A stretch of 41,847 bases of DNA from Bacteroidales bacterium (GCA_020860515.1 JAJBUG010000062.1:1-41847), one strand, 5' to 3'. Counted from the first letter of the stretch, positions 1-7,207 are shown. The notes: generated by a model not told the origin, from the sequence alone. Made by a program: numbers and translations.

Positions 1-474
1 GGCGGTCAGCGAGTTCCAAATCTTCTTTCCTAAGTCCATAGTCGTTTCTGTGTTTGGTTCGGTTGTTTTTCTGTTTCTGTGTTTGGGGTGGAATTTGTTG
101 CGCAGGCTGAGGTCTGGCAGTCGGCCTTTCTTCTTCATGCAGCAGATTTTGGCAGACACCGCCTTGCTGTCGCGTCCGAGCATTGCGGCTATCTCAGCGA
201 CGGAGACCTTGCCGTAGTTGTCGGCTATCAGCCTTTCTTCTTCCTCGGCGTAGAAGTTGCAGTGCTTGGATTGGCTTGGCTTGCCATTGCCAGTGAGCGC
301 CTTTATTCGGAAGTACACTCCAGCTGACGAGCGTCCGATGCGCCTTGCAATCTCTGCCACGCTCTGCGTCTCCATGAGGCTGAGGATTACGGCGTCCTCC
401 TCCGCCGTGTAAGGCTTGGCTCTCTTTTCGGGGTCGGAGCGCACGTTGTCTTTTCTTCGGCTCATAATGGTCAT
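1..474 (-). CDS. Myb/SANT-like two-repeat DNA-binding phage protein (3' end outside window)
   Basis: The reading frame runs leftward from 474 and is still open at base 1, so the C-terminus is missing. The protein starts MTIMSRRKDNVRSDPEKRAK and contains two similar helix-rich repeats, each about 45 residues. The first has YTAEEDAVILSLMETQSVAEIARRIGRS and its counterpart has the FYAEEEERLIADNYGKVSVAEIAAMLGRD pattern; both match the acidic start, AEIA helix and GRS/GRD recognition-helix layout of SANT/Myb-like or GcrA-like HTH domains. The start at 474 is chosen because its ATG overlaps the upstream gene's TGA (ATGA). ATGs at 483 and 465 are in frame. It is probably a phage regulator or small packaging-type DNA binder; the exact role is unknown. 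Confidence 0.75.
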   Translation of the reverse strand, partial: MTIMSRRKDNVRSDPEKRAKPYTAEEDAVILSLMETQSVAEIARRIGRSSAGVYFRIKALTGNGKPSQSKHCNFYAEEEERLIADNYGKVSVAEIAAMLGRDSKAVSAKICCMKKKGRLPDLSLRNKFHPKHRNRKTTEPNTETTMDLGKKIWNSLTA

Positions 475-596
475 TCTTTGCATTTGCCTATCAGTTTCTT
501 CACCGCGTCCGCCAATGCCCCTATCAGCATCACGGCGGCGAAGATGGCCATCGCTATCAGTAGCGCGTCAGTGCCAACGTTCGGGTAGGCGGTCAT
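471..596 (-). CDS. 41-residue single-pass membrane phage protein
   Basis: This tiny gene of 41 codons plus stop starts MTAYPNVGTDALLIAMAIFA. It continues as one hydrophobic helix (about residues 11-30) and ends in a basic tail (AVKKLIGKCKE). Its ATG overlaps the TGA of the upstream acidic gene, and its own TGA overlaps the ATG of the next gene. Two consecutive ATGA junctions in a tightly packed phage operon are the main support that it is translated. A one-helix protein of this size could be a holin-like or membrane-anchoring factor, but there is no motif to decide. Confidence 0.55.
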   Translation of the reverse strand: MTAYPNVGTDALLIAMAIFAAVMLIGALADAVKKLIGKCKE

Positions 597-793
597 AGCC
601 AGTAGTCGGATTGTCGGTCGCAGTATTCGGAATATTCGCCCTCGCGGTAGTCGGCTCTTTCTTCCATTTCCTCAATCTCTTCGTCCGAGCAGTCATAGTC
701 GCGGTCGAAGTCTCGGTCACTCACCCCTGCTGGGTAGTTCGAGGCGGAGCCGAATCTGTAGGGGCTTCCGCTTGCTGATTTGTAGCTGTGCAT
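593..793 (-). CDS. Acidic, Tyr/Asp/Glu-rich small phage protein
   Basis: The 66-residue protein starts MHSYKSASGSPYRFGSASNY. Its second half is dense in Asp, Glu, Arg and Tyr (for example DRDFDRDYDCSDEEIEEMEE). It has no recognisable domain. Strong net acidity and the lack of hydrophobic segments suggest a soluble, perhaps disordered protein, such as a DNA mimic or a protein-binding factor; that is only inference. Its TGA overlaps the start of the membrane micro-gene downstream (ATGA), which supports the frame. It lies 12 bp after the stop of another acidic micro-protein. Confidence 0.55.
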   Translation of the reverse strand: MHSYKSASGSPYRFGSASNYPAGVSDRDFDRDYDCSDEEIEEMEERADYREGEYSEYCDRQSDYWL

Positions 794-805
794 AGTCGGT
801 TGGTT

Positions 806-949
806 TTAATCGTTTTCAAATTCTTCTTCGTCTTCGGTTTCTTCCTCGTCATCGCCATCGTATTCGTTTGGGTCGATGTAGTCAACGAACGGTGGGTAGT
901 AGTATTCCGCAGCCAGAGGGCCAGCGGAGTGGTCGTAGTCGTAGCTCAT
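806..949 (-). CDS. 47-residue highly acidic phage micro-protein
   Basis: The protein starts MSYDYDHSAGPLAAEYYYPP and ends in a run of mostly Asp and Glu (DDEEETEDEEEFEND). Its ATG overlaps the TGA of the upstream 53-codon gene (ATGA, 949-946). No family is recognised. With its neighbour at 593-793 it makes a pair of small acidic proteins in one operon, a composition seen in DNA-mimic inhibitors, but function cannot be assigned from sequence alone. The overlap junction and the sensible composition are the evidence for the gene. Confidence 0.5.
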   Translation of the reverse strand: MSYDYDHSAGPLAAEYYYPPFVDYIDPNEYDGDDEEETEDEEEFEND

Positions 950-1571
950 GGTTTTTGGCGTTTAATTCGTTTCTCTTGCGTTTTGTCGTTGGAATGATAA
1001 ATTGTTGCTCTTTGCTCCCAAAATCGAAATTCGGGGCGGTTCTGTGAAAAATAGAGGGTCTTGGCGGAATGTCTCTGATTGAGTAATGCTCGGTTGTCGG
1101 TCGGCATGGCCTCCGCCAAGCCCTCGGCTGATTCGGCTGGCGATTTGCAAGTTTCAACAATACCCAGTGGATAATCTGTCTGCCTGCGTCATCAGCTCTC
1201 GATACCTCTGTATCTTGGGGATTTATTGATGCGTCGGCTTGAACTTGACCTCCGCCACTACCCCCCCCCATTTCGGAATCGAGGGTGAATGCGATGGTGT
1301 CGGTCTGCTTCTCTCCGCAGATGCGCATCAGTCGGCTCAGCACGTCGTAGGCTGTGCGGTCTTTGCGGTCTTTGCGCTCGGCAACCCAATTGGCATAAGC
1401 CTCGTCAACCTTTGCCACCGCGGCCTCTCGCTCTGCGGCAAGGGCGCGGATTTTGACGTTGTACTCTGCACGCAGGGCATTCATCTTCTCGTCGAGGTCG
1501 TCCTTTAGGAGGGCTTTCTTTTCCTCGTAGGCAAGGCGTATTTCCTTGCGCTCGGTTTCAAATCGGTTCAT
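882..1571 (-). CDS. Coiled-coil phage protein; reading frame uncertain after a G9 tract
   Basis: Residues 1 to about 75 are rich in Glu, Lys, Arg and Ala (MNRFETERKEIRLAYEEKKA...) and look like a long helical coiled coil. The next 25 residues form a more ordinary globular segment. At 1261-1269 a run of nine C (nine G on the coding strand) follows FTLDSEM. As read, the frame stays open to 882, but the tail is Arg/Pro-rich and overlaps two other plausible micro-genes. With one G fewer, the protein would end sensibly as VVAEVKFKPTHQ with a stop at 1223. The start at 1571 is firm (ATGA overlap with the upstream gene). Probable true extent is 1223-1571. Function unknown. Confidence 0.5.
   Translation of the reverse strand: MNRFETERKEIRLAYEEKKALLKDDLDEKMNALRAEYNVKIRALAAEREAAVAKVDEAYANWVAERKDRKDRTAYDVLSRLMRICGEKQTDTIAFTLDSEMGGGSGGGQVQADASINPQDTEVSRADDAGRQIIHWVLLKLANRQPNQPRAWRRPCRPTTEHYSIRDIPPRPSIFHRTAPNFDFGSKEQQFIIPTTKRKRNELNAKNHELRLRPLRWPSGCGILLPTVR
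946..1107 (-). CDS. 53-residue basic phage micro-protein
   Basis: The ATG at 1107 is preceded by the purine-rich GGCGGAGG. The protein runs MPTDNRALLNQRHSAKTLYF and ends in a lysine/arginine-rich tail (KTQEKRIKRQKP). The stop overlaps the next ATG as ATGA. The same frame is open further upstream, back to about 1185 (reading IVETCKSPAESAEGLAEA directly before the ATG), so the true N-terminus could be longer if a frameshift feeds into it. No family is recognised. It conflicts with the long competing frame 882-1571, whose C-terminal part I consider less protein-like. Confidence 0.4.
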   Translation of the reverse strand: MPTDNRALLNQRHSAKTLYFSQNRPEFRFWEQRATIYHSNDKTQEKRIKRQKP

Positions 1572-1852
1572 AATTCTGTTGGTTTTTGTTGTTTGAGAAA
1601 TCTTTTGTTCTGTATCTTGTTTTCTTCGTAGTACCGCTCCAGCAGGGAATCAATACCAGTCTCTCCGTCCCACTGCTCCGTCGGCACTATGCAGGACTGC
1701 TGCATCGGCGAGAATCCGAGGGGTATTCCCTTGCCCTTGTCGCCGTACTGCCTGGCTCTGGCCTCCCTCTCCCTGCGGTCGTGCTTGCCCCTGTTGGCAG
1801 GGTATCCTCGGTTCGGCGGCGTGGTCGGGTCTATGTCGATTGCTTTCTTCAC
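1568..1852 (-). CDS. Basic hypothetical phage protein
   Basis: A 94-residue protein, probably starting at a GTG (MKKAIDIDPTTPPNRGYPAN). Its first half is basic and Arg-rich (NRGKHDRREREARARQYGDK). The middle contains a conserved-looking IPLGFSPMQQSC segment and the C-terminus is helical and charged. No ATG is available between the upstream in-frame stop and this GTG. The TGA overlaps the ATG of the coiled-coil gene. The family is not recognised. Its position among replication and early genes suggests a nucleic-acid-related accessory role. Confidence 0.55.
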   Translation of the reverse strand: MKKAIDIDPTTPPNRGYPANRGKHDRREREARARQYGDKGKGIPLGFSPMQQSCIVPTEQWDGETGIDSLLERYYEENKIQNKRFLKQQKPTEL

Positions 1853-1962
1853 TGCGGATTTTGCGGTTTGTTTTGATTCTCCCGCGTTTTACAGACGCAG
1901 TTGGCAAGTTGTCAAGGTCGGCGCCTTTCGTTGAAATTCGGGCGGTTTCTGTGCGAAATTCG

Positions 1963-2703
1963 CTATGATGCGATGTTGAGGTTGGGAAATGCCTTGACCA
2001 AGTCGGCGTTCTGTACCGCCCAAGCCTTGCGCTGGTCGTAAGTCCACTCCCACGGCTTTGCAGTCCATTCGGGCTTGTCAACGCTGGAGAATGCCCTGCA
2101 CATAGCGGTCGCCCACGGCTCCAATCTCCATTCGCGCATTCTTGCTTGGTTTTCCTCTGAAAACTCCTCTGCAATCTGCTGGGCAAGCATCTCGGCTGAA
2201 TATCCGCAGTTGGCGGCTTTTTCGCGGGTGCGCTCGATTTCGGACTTCTCCCTTTCCATGGCCTTGAGGTATCTCGCCCTGCTTGGCTGGCACACTTCCT
2301 CGAAATAGCGCTTTAGGGATTTCATCAGCTTCGCGCCGTTTGGATTTCCGAAGAACTCCTCGTACTCGCCGTTCTGCATCAGGAATACGAAGTGCATCAG
2401 CTCCGTGGCCTTCAGCCCTGCGTACTGCGCGATGATGTTGCCGATGGTCACTGGTATCTGGGTGGGGTTGAACTTCTCCGAGAGGCCTGTGAAGTCGAGC
2501 ACCGCCTTTAGCATCGTGGCGAGCCATTCGTGGACGTTCTTTTCGCCGTAAGCGTCTTTCATCTGCGTGAGCGTGGGGGCTGTGCCTGTGAACATCCTCG
2601 GCAGGTGCTTGGCGACGTAGGGGGCTATTGCATCGGGGGCGAATATCCGCCTGAAGGCGGCGAAGTCCATTCCGTTAATCTTGTAGTTTTCTAATATAGT
2701 CAT
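1963..2703 (-). CDS. Phage protein of DUF6633-like type
   Basis: A 246-residue soluble protein, MTILENYKINGMDFAAFRRI. The central segment (IPVTIGNIIAQYAGLKATELMHFV) matches, as I recall it, the conserved core of a family of Bacteroides phage/ICE proteins now called DUF6633. The segment after it (EEFFGNPNGAKLMKSLKRYF) and a charged helical C-terminal third also fit that pattern. The gene overlaps the end of the upstream replication-type gene by 29 bp, so the two are probably translationally coupled. In these elements such proteins sit beside replication-initiation genes; the molecular function is unknown. Confidence 0.65.
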   Translation of the reverse strand: MTILENYKINGMDFAAFRRIFAPDAIAPYVAKHLPRMFTGTAPTLTQMKDAYGEKNVHEWLATMLKAVLDFTGLSEKFNPTQIPVTIGNIIAQYAGLKATELMHFVFLMQNGEYEEFFGNPNGAKLMKSLKRYFEEVCQPSRARYLKAMEREKSEIERTREKAANCGYSAEMLAQQIAEEFSEENQARMREWRLEPWATAMCRAFSSVDKPEWTAKPWEWTYDQRKAWAVQNADLVKAFPNLNIAS

Positions 2704-3403
2704 CGAAAGGGTTGGTTTTTGCGGGTTGGAGTTTCTGCTGGTTCTTTCTTGCGTAGTCCGATTGGCTTCTTAGCCAGCCGAACGCCCTGTTTCTGAAATG
2801 CTGGAAGTTTGCGCTCGGGTCGTTCTTCGCCTTGATTTCTGCCACGAACTGGGGCAGGAGCGATTTTAGGGTTTCGCTTTTCCAGCCGAGGTCTGAAACG
2901 TGGAGCGACACTGCGGTCTGCTCCCAAAAGATTGTATCATTCAAAAGCTCGTTGGCGAAATCTTCTTCTTCGTTTCCTCGCGCGCTACGAAGAAGATTAA
3001 TTGAATGTTGGTTTAATTTTTTATTTGAATTATCATCTACATTACCGTTACCATTTACATTATCATTTACATTTACATTTACATTAGGTTGTTTTTCGGT
3101 TGTTTCTTGGTTGTTTTTTAAATCAACCGTTGGTTGTTTTTCGGTTGTTTTTGGTTGTTTTCTTGCATTCTGATTACCTTTTGGCGCACCGCCTTTCTTG
3201 CCATTCAGAAAGCGCTTGTTGTTGGCATCTATCTGCGGCTTGACCAGCGTAAACACAACCTTTGCCACTCCCTCGAACTCAGGCATTGTGCCAAACAGAG
3301 CATAAAGCACTATTCCGCGATAAATGTCGCGCTGCTGTTCTACTGGGCAGTTTTCGATTGCCTCAAAGAATGATTTGTAAAATACGAATGAATCTCTCTC
3401 CAT
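2675..3403 (-). CDS. Replication-type phage protein (DUF6291-like) with Asn/Val repeat linker
   Basis: The N-terminal domain (MERDSFVFYKSFFEAIENCP, then IYRGIVLYALFGTMPEF and KPQIDANNKRF) resembles the DUF6291 family found in replication modules of Bacteroidales phages. A low-complexity linker follows, with two TTEKQP motifs and an Asn/Val run (NVNVNVNDNVNGNGNV). The C-terminal domain has a W-x-SETLKSLLPQF pattern and RNRAFGWLRSQSDY, like the C-terminal part of DnaD/helicase-loader style proteins. The start at 3403 is chosen because its ATG overlaps the upstream TAA (TAATG); an in-frame ATG at 3448 exists inside the upstream gene. Likely role: replication initiation or helicase loading (inference). 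Confidence 0.7.
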   Translation of the reverse strand: MERDSFVFYKSFFEAIENCPVEQQRDIYRGIVLYALFGTMPEFEGVAKVVFTLVKPQIDANNKRFLNGKKGGAPKGNQNARKQPKTTEKQPTVDLKNNQETTEKQPNVNVNVNDNVNGNGNVDDNSNKKLNQHSINLLRSARGNEEEDFANELLNDTIFWEQTAVSLHVSDLGWKSETLKSLLPQFVAEIKAKNDPSANFQHFRNRAFGWLRSQSDYARKNQQKLQPAKTNPFDDYIRKLQD

Positions 3404-3582
3404 TAATCTCTGCTCTGTTGGTTCATTATCTTCTCCAGCCTCTTGCAATCCTCGCCGAGCATCCGCAGGGCGTTGTACTGGCGCAGGTTGTCTGCATTGG
3501 GCTTGGTGGTCTGAATCACCGCCCTTGCGTGCCTCAAAATGGCTTCTGCTGCGTATCTCGGAATATGGATTGCTTTGGGCAT
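3403..3582 (-). CDS. Small basic helical phage protein (59 residues)
   Basis: Short gene running MPKAIHIPRYAAEAILRHAR and ending RLEKIMNQQSRD, predominantly helical and basic. Its TAA overlaps the ATG of the replication-type gene downstream (TAATG), which argues for translational coupling. Between it and the nuclease gene upstream there are about 115 bp (3583-3697) in which I find no convincing gene. The family is not recognised. Confidence 0.55.
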   Translation of the reverse strand: MPKAIHIPRYAAEAILRHARAVIQTTKPNADNLRQYNALRMLGEDCKRLEKIMNQQSRD

Positions 3583-3697
3583 TGTCGTTCGGCTTTAGAA
3601 ACTTTCCACCTCATCCGCAGTTCCGCATCGGTGACTGGTTCAGCCGTACCCCGAAGGGCTTGCTGGCATCTTGGTGAAAAGAAATCTACAAAATTGC

Positions 3698-4468
3698 TTA
3701 TGTCAGAATTTTCTCGTCTTTTATCAAATCTCGGTTGTCAAGCAGGAACTCGTAGAAGTCCTCGCACATCTGCTGGAGCTTCGGAATGTCGCGCTCTGCT
3801 TTGAACTGGTAGTATTCGGTGTAGGTCTCCCATCTTCCGTACTTGTCAATCGCAGCCACGTTGTACTCGAACGGCAGGGCGATTCCGCTGTCCTTCCAAA
3901 GGCAGTAGGGATAGACGATGTGCTGCCAGTGGTCTTTGAACTTGCCGAACGAATAAGAGCCAGTGGTCTTGATGTCGCAAATCTTGTCAGGGAGCAATTC
4001 ATCGATGTAGCCATACACTTCGATGTCGCCGTGTCTGGTGGGGATTGTCGCTTTGGCGAGATACTGAGGGGTTGCGCCCTTGTAGTAGTCCGAGAACTCC
4101 TTAACGAGATTGATGTCAAAGACAAACTCTCGCTCATTGTAGGTTGCCTTGAGAGCCGACACTTGGTCATTGGCATAGACTTTTTCAATCTCCATCTTCT
4201 CGCTCTTGCGATGCTCGATTATGCAGTCCACAATCTCGTTGAACGCCGTGCCTTTGTCCGCCGCCTCGCTGTCGAAAGGCACTCGGTTGATGCGGTCGAT
4301 AAGGCTTTGGAACTGCTCCTGCTGAAACTGCTCGGAAGTCTTGGCAGGGCTTTCGGAATTGCCCCAATAGCGTTCCCATATGAGGTCGCTATCGAGGTAA
4401 TTCTGATATGCGTCAAGGATAGTCGCATATGCCCTGCACACGATTTTAGGCTGCTGGCTTGTCTGCAT
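3698..4468 (-). CDS. PD-(D/E)XK (RecB-type) phage nuclease
   Basis: A 256-residue protein with the hallmarks of RecB/Cas4-type nucleases. It has a motif-I-like KGTAFNEIVD at about 72-81, the core VYGYIDELLPDKICDIKTTG with Asp156 and Asp165-x-Lys167, and a downstream Gln182-x3-Tyr186 motif (WQHIVYPY). It is probably a DNA exonuclease that works with the adjacent Sak4-like ATPase in phage recombination or replication. The start at 4468 (MQTSQQPKIVCRAYATILDA) is preferred over the longer frame from 4642, whose extra residues are Arg/Ser-rich and lie inside the ATPase gene. The 23-bp overlap with that gene suggests coupled translation. Confidence 0.8.
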   Translation of the reverse strand: MQTSQQPKIVCRAYATILDAYQNYLDSDLIWERYWGNSESPAKTSEQFQQEQFQSLIDRINRVPFDSEAADKGTAFNEIVDCIIEHRKSEKMEIEKVYANDQVSALKATYNEREFVFDINLVKEFSDYYKGATPQYLAKATIPTRHGDIEVYGYIDELLPDKICDIKTTGSYSFGKFKDHWQHIVYPYCLWKDSGIALPFEYNVAAIDKYGRWETYTEYYQFKAERDIPKLQQMCEDFYEFLLDNRDLIKDEKILT

Positions 4469-5390
4469 ACTGCTTGGCTTTAGAATCGTAAACAAGGCCG
4501 AGTTCCTGCACCTTTGCCGCGAAAAGGCTGCGGGCTGTGGCAAGCGAGCTTCCGACGTGCGGATATTCCTTGATGCGCTGTGCGAAGTCGTTGGCTGAGT
4601 TCGCGTCCGTAATCGTTGCCACGTCAGTCTTGATGTCCTCAATCAGCTCATCGTACTTCTTGCGCTCGTCAGCCTTGATTTTGAGCATTCCGAGATAAGG
4701 CTTGATTACTTGGTCGGTGATGAAATTGTTTGGCGCGGTAGGCTCTCCCTTTGCGTTGAGGATTGCAGGAATGGTCATCACGCTTGGCAGGTTGCAGGTG
4801 TTCTTGCCATCGTTGCGGTTGGTGGGGTCGAAAGTGATTGTGCGGATTTGCTGGCCTCGGTCGCTGCGCATTTCAAGGTAGCCCAGCAAATCAAGCTCGG
4901 TCACGATTGAGTTGTAGTTCTTTTCGCGCAGGCTGGGAATGAATACGGTTTCATCGCCCTCTTTTCGTGTGTCTCTGTGAGCCACAAAGACGATATTTTT
5001 GTTTAGGCTGGAGAGTGAGCGTGTGAACCATTGGAACTCCTGGTTGATTTTGCCCCAGTCCTGTATTCTCGGCTGCCGCGTGCCGACAACGTGGAGAATG
5101 ATATAGTCAATCATCTTGCCGACTGTGTCGACCACGATTGTCTGATAGGGTGCGAGGTCGGCAGGGCTTTGGAGCAATTGCTGGATTTCTGACCACATCG
5201 TCACTGGCACGATGTCCACGTTTTCAAGGTGGCTTGTGTTGATGCGCTTAACTCCGTTGTCGAAGTCAAGGAGCAGGGGTTGGGGTGCAGAGAGAGCGAG
5301 GGTCGATTTTCCCATTCCGCTCTGCCCATAAATCATCATCTTGACTGTGCTTGGTATCTCAAGCTCGTTGAATTTCTTGATAAGTGCCAT
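4446..5390 (-). CDS. RecA-fold ATPase, Sak4-like single-strand annealing/recombination protein
   Basis: A 314-residue P-loop ATPase. The Walker A is GQSGMGKST (22-30), Walker B is TIVVDT (84-89), and a VFVAHRDT segment near 135-141 fits the catalytic core of the AAA_24/Sak4 type of phage RecA-like proteins. The C-terminal third is helical and charged. It directly precedes the RecB-type nuclease, the usual arrangement for phage recombination pairs in which the ATPase loads or anneals strands and the nuclease trims ends. The start at 5390 gives the typical short N-terminus before the P-loop. Confidence 0.8.
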   Translation of the reverse strand: MALIKKFNELEIPSTVKMMIYGQSGMGKSTLALSAPQPLLLDFDNGVKRINTSHLENVDIVPVTMWSEIQQLLQSPADLAPYQTIVVDTVGKMIDYIILHVVGTRQPRIQDWGKINQEFQWFTRSLSSLNKNIVFVAHRDTRKEGDETVFIPSLREKNYNSIVTELDLLGYLEMRSDRGQQIRTITFDPTNRNDGKNTCNLPSVMTIPAILNAKGEPTAPNNFITDQVIKPYLGMLKIKADERKKYDELIEDIKTDVATITDANSANDFAQRIKEYPHVGSSLATARSLFAAKVQELGLVYDSKAKQYADKPAA

Positions 5391-5414
5391 AGTTGTTTGT
5401 TTTTTTTGGTTGGG

Positions 5415-5714
5415 TTATACGATTCGTTTCATCTTTATCACCTCCTCGATGTCGCAAGCCTTGTAAAGCACCTTTGTCCCAACCTTGCAGGGAACGAGGT
5501 ATTCGTCCTTTGCCCAGCGGTTGAGGGTTGAATAAGAGACGTTGAGAATCCTGCTGGCTTCCTTTCTGCTGTAGGTCGGCTTCTGCTCGTCCTTGCGGAT
5601 TCGCTCTCGCTCGGCTTGCATCATTTCGCCGAGGATTTCCCTTAGGTCTTTTGCTGACACTTGCAGGGTGATGTTCTCGCCGCTGATTACGGCTTGCTTC
5701 AAGAGGTCGGTCAT
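5415..5714 (-). CDS. HTH protein of MerR/excisionase type
   Basis: A 99-residue protein. Residues 1 to about 45 form a charged helix (DLREILGEMMQAERERIRKD). The C-terminal half is a helix-turn-helix typical of Bacteroidetes excisionase-like proteins: YSRKEASRILNVSYSTLNRW, then a wing, LVPCKVGTKVLYKACDIEEV. Such proteins bind DNA at their own operon or at attachment sites. Because an integrase lies in the same element, it could act as the recombination directionality factor, but the distance to int (4.7 kb) leaves that open. It lies 24 bp upstream of the ATPase gene. Confidence 0.75.
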   Translation of the reverse strand: MTDLLKQAVISGENITLQVSAKDLREILGEMMQAERERIRKDEQKPTYSRKEASRILNVSYSTLNRWAKDEYLVPCKVGTKVLYKACDIEEVIKMKRIV

Positions 5715-5728
5715 AGTTGGGGTTGGTA

Positions 5729-6607
5729 TTAGGTGAATGGTAGAGCTTTTTCGTTATCGCCCCATTTAAGGCATCTTACATTTGTATTGCCAACTTTGTA
5801 GTAGTCCCATGCCTTGCGGATTAGTTGGGTGCGATGCTTCGGCGATATGCCTTTGCCTGGCTCATCAGCGACAAGCAAACGCTCACGAAGCAAGAACATT
5901 ACCTTATCTCTTGTTTTCTCGGGGTCAGTAAGTTGGTTGAAGAAATCTTCTACCTTAGCGAAGTCGTAACCTCTTTCAAGGTAAAGCAATCCGAATACCG
6001 CACCAAGTTCGCTGGGGCTCATCATCTTTTTCTTTTTCTTTATGCGGTCAACGTAATTAGCCATATTCTGCCAAAATTCGGGATTCTTGCCATATTCCGC
6101 ATCGGCTTCATCATTGGAAACTTTATTGGTAGAGTACGAATACGCATCTACGGCAGTAAGAGTGCTTGAACTGAGGATTGGTTGATTTTTGTACTTCAAA
6201 TACTTGTTGACCATAGAGGAGACCGTTTGAGCGTTTTTGTGACCTCTTATCGAGAAATAATTTCCCATAGTGCGCGCAGCTCCTATGTCAATCGTTGACA
6301 TAGCTTCTTTTGATAAGCACTTTACCACAAGCATACCAACAGCGATTCCGCTATGTATGCAAGCGTTCAATCTGGTTTGACCATCGATTAGATAGCCTTC
6401 TTCGCTAAAGCAAATAGTATCGCCATTAAGATGCCACTTGCCTTTGAGCATTTCATTGGATAGAAACGCTACACGCCCTTTGTTGAGCGGTCGGTTGTTG
6501 GGATGATTGAGTTTGAGGTATTCGGTTGCTTTTTCGGGAGTAACTATCTCAAAAAAAACTTCCATTGCCTCGTTGTTGTACTCGATGATTAATTTGTTTT
6601 CTTCCAT
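5729..6607 (-). CDS. ParB-like phage protein
   Basis: A 292-residue protein starting MEENKLIIEYNNEAMEVFFE. Residues about 20-100 resemble a ParB/sulfiredoxin-fold N-terminal domain. It has a RPLNKGRVAFLSNEMLKGKW segment, then GDTICFSEEGYLIDGQTRLN, where DGQTRLNA corresponds to the ParB-family D/NGxHR-like signature. The C-terminal half is helical and Lys-rich. ATG 6607 is preferred over the longer frame from 6742, because the extra residues are Arg/Pro-rich and lie antisense to another micro-gene. In phages such proteins act in regulation or DNA modification; the exact role is unknown. Confidence 0.7.
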   Translation of the reverse strand: MEENKLIIEYNNEAMEVFFEIVTPEKATEYLKLNHPNNRPLNKGRVAFLSNEMLKGKWHLNGDTICFSEEGYLIDGQTRLNACIHSGIAVGMLVVKCLSKEAMSTIDIGAARTMGNYFSIRGHKNAQTVSSMVNKYLKYKNQPILSSSTLTAVDAYSYSTNKVSNDEADAEYGKNPEFWQNMANYVDRIKKKKKMMSPSELGAVFGLLYLERGYDFAKVEDFFNQLTDPEKTRDKVMFLLRERLLVADEPGKGISPKHRTQLIRKAWDYYKVGNTNVRCLKWGDNEKALPFT

Positions 6608-6633
6608 AATTCGGTTGAACTTTGAGGGGTTGG

Positions 6634-6795
6634 TTACATTGCTATTCCCATATCGCTGGCAGTCCAAAGGAAGAGCCAGAGGGCTGCGAATGCGAAAAAC
6701 GCGATGGCGATTGCGCCGAGGGCTTGGGCGACCTTGACCCACATCGGAGTGGTGTCGATTGACTGCTGGGGCTGGAACTTGGGTGTCTGTTTCAT
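6634..6795 (-). CDS. 53-residue single-pass membrane phage protein
   Basis: It starts MKQTPKFQPQQSIDTTPMWV. A single long hydrophobic helix follows (AQALGAIAIAFFAFAALWLF), with a short tail ending SDMGIAM and a stop. It lies between the HTH gene upstream and the ParB-like gene downstream in the same operon (11 bp and 26 bp gaps). One-helix proteins of this kind are common in phage early regions, but there is no motif to show whether it is a holin-like, exclusion or anchoring protein. Confidence 0.55.
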   Translation of the reverse strand: MKQTPKFQPQQSIDTTPMWVKVAQALGAIAIAFFAFAALWLFLWTASDMGIAM

Positions 6796-6806
6796 CTTGG
6801 AAAATT

Positions 6807-7046
6807 TTAGTAGTTGAACAATGTGTTGATGTCTGCGTTGAGGAATTTCGCGGCCTGCTCCCTTACCAGTTGGGAATCGGGCTTGTAATTGTTCGAGAGC
6901 CAGCCTCGCACGGTGTTCTCGCTGACCTTGCAGACAGCGGCGAGGTCGCTCACGAACTTGGCCTTGGGGGTAGGCTCTTTGGGCTGCTGGCCTACCTGCT
7001 CGTAAATCTCCTTTAGGTTCTTTGTTGTCTTTTTCTGTTTTGCCAT
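6807..7046 (-). CDS. Small Cro/C1-type HTH regulator
   Basis: A 79-residue protein, MAKQKKTTKNLKEIYEQVGQ. Residues about 30-60 form a helix-turn-helix (FVSDLAAVCKVSENTVRGWL, with SNNYKPDSQLVREQAAKFLN). The length and single domain fit a Cro-like regulator at the head of the lytic operon, antagonistic to the S24 repressor at 7895. It is in the leftward operon and could bind the same operator region. The assignment as Cro-like is inference from size and position. Confidence 0.65.
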   Translation of the reverse strand: MAKQKKTTKNLKEIYEQVGQQPKEPTPKAKFVSDLAAVCKVSENTVRGWLSNNYKPDSQLVREQAAKFLNADINTLFNY

Positions 7047-7207
7047 ATCGTTATTTGATTGTTGATGTCAAGTAAATCTCCGAGCGTCCTACGTATATAC
7101 CATTCTCGCTTGCCTCGGAGATTGTGTCGGCCGCAAGCCAAGCCGATGTTTGGGAAAGCCTCCGAATCTTCCACAGGGGTTTTGCCCTCAAAAGGTTTTG
7201 CTCCCAT
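7013..7207 (-). CDS. Doubtful small ORF overlapping stem-loops
   Basis: A 64-codon frame starting MGAKPFEGKTPVEDSEAFPN that overlaps the HTH gene by 34 bp. The second half (HNLRGKREWYIRRTLGDLLD) has a protein-like pattern. The DNA, however, carries two clear inverted repeats (7075-7123 and 7156-7217), so the stretch could instead be an untranslated structured leader. No family is recognised. Confidence 0.3.
   Translation of the reverse strand: MGAKPFEGKTPVEDSEAFPNIGLACGRHNLRGKREWYIRRTLGDLLDINNQITIWQNRKRQQRT

Noticed and set aside
79..327. Plus-strand ORF of 82 codons at the left end
   Set aside because: It is antisense to the minus-strand Myb/SANT-like frame, which has clear repeated domain patterns and coupled starts.
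1650..2186. Long minus-strand ORF of 178 codons
   Set aside because: It is Arg/Pro/Ser-rich, overlaps two better genes in other frames and resembles out-of-frame translation of GC-rich DNA.
3671..4483. Plus-strand ORF of 270 codons
   Set aside because: Antisense to the PD-(D/E)XK nuclease gene, whose catalytic motifs fix the correct strand.
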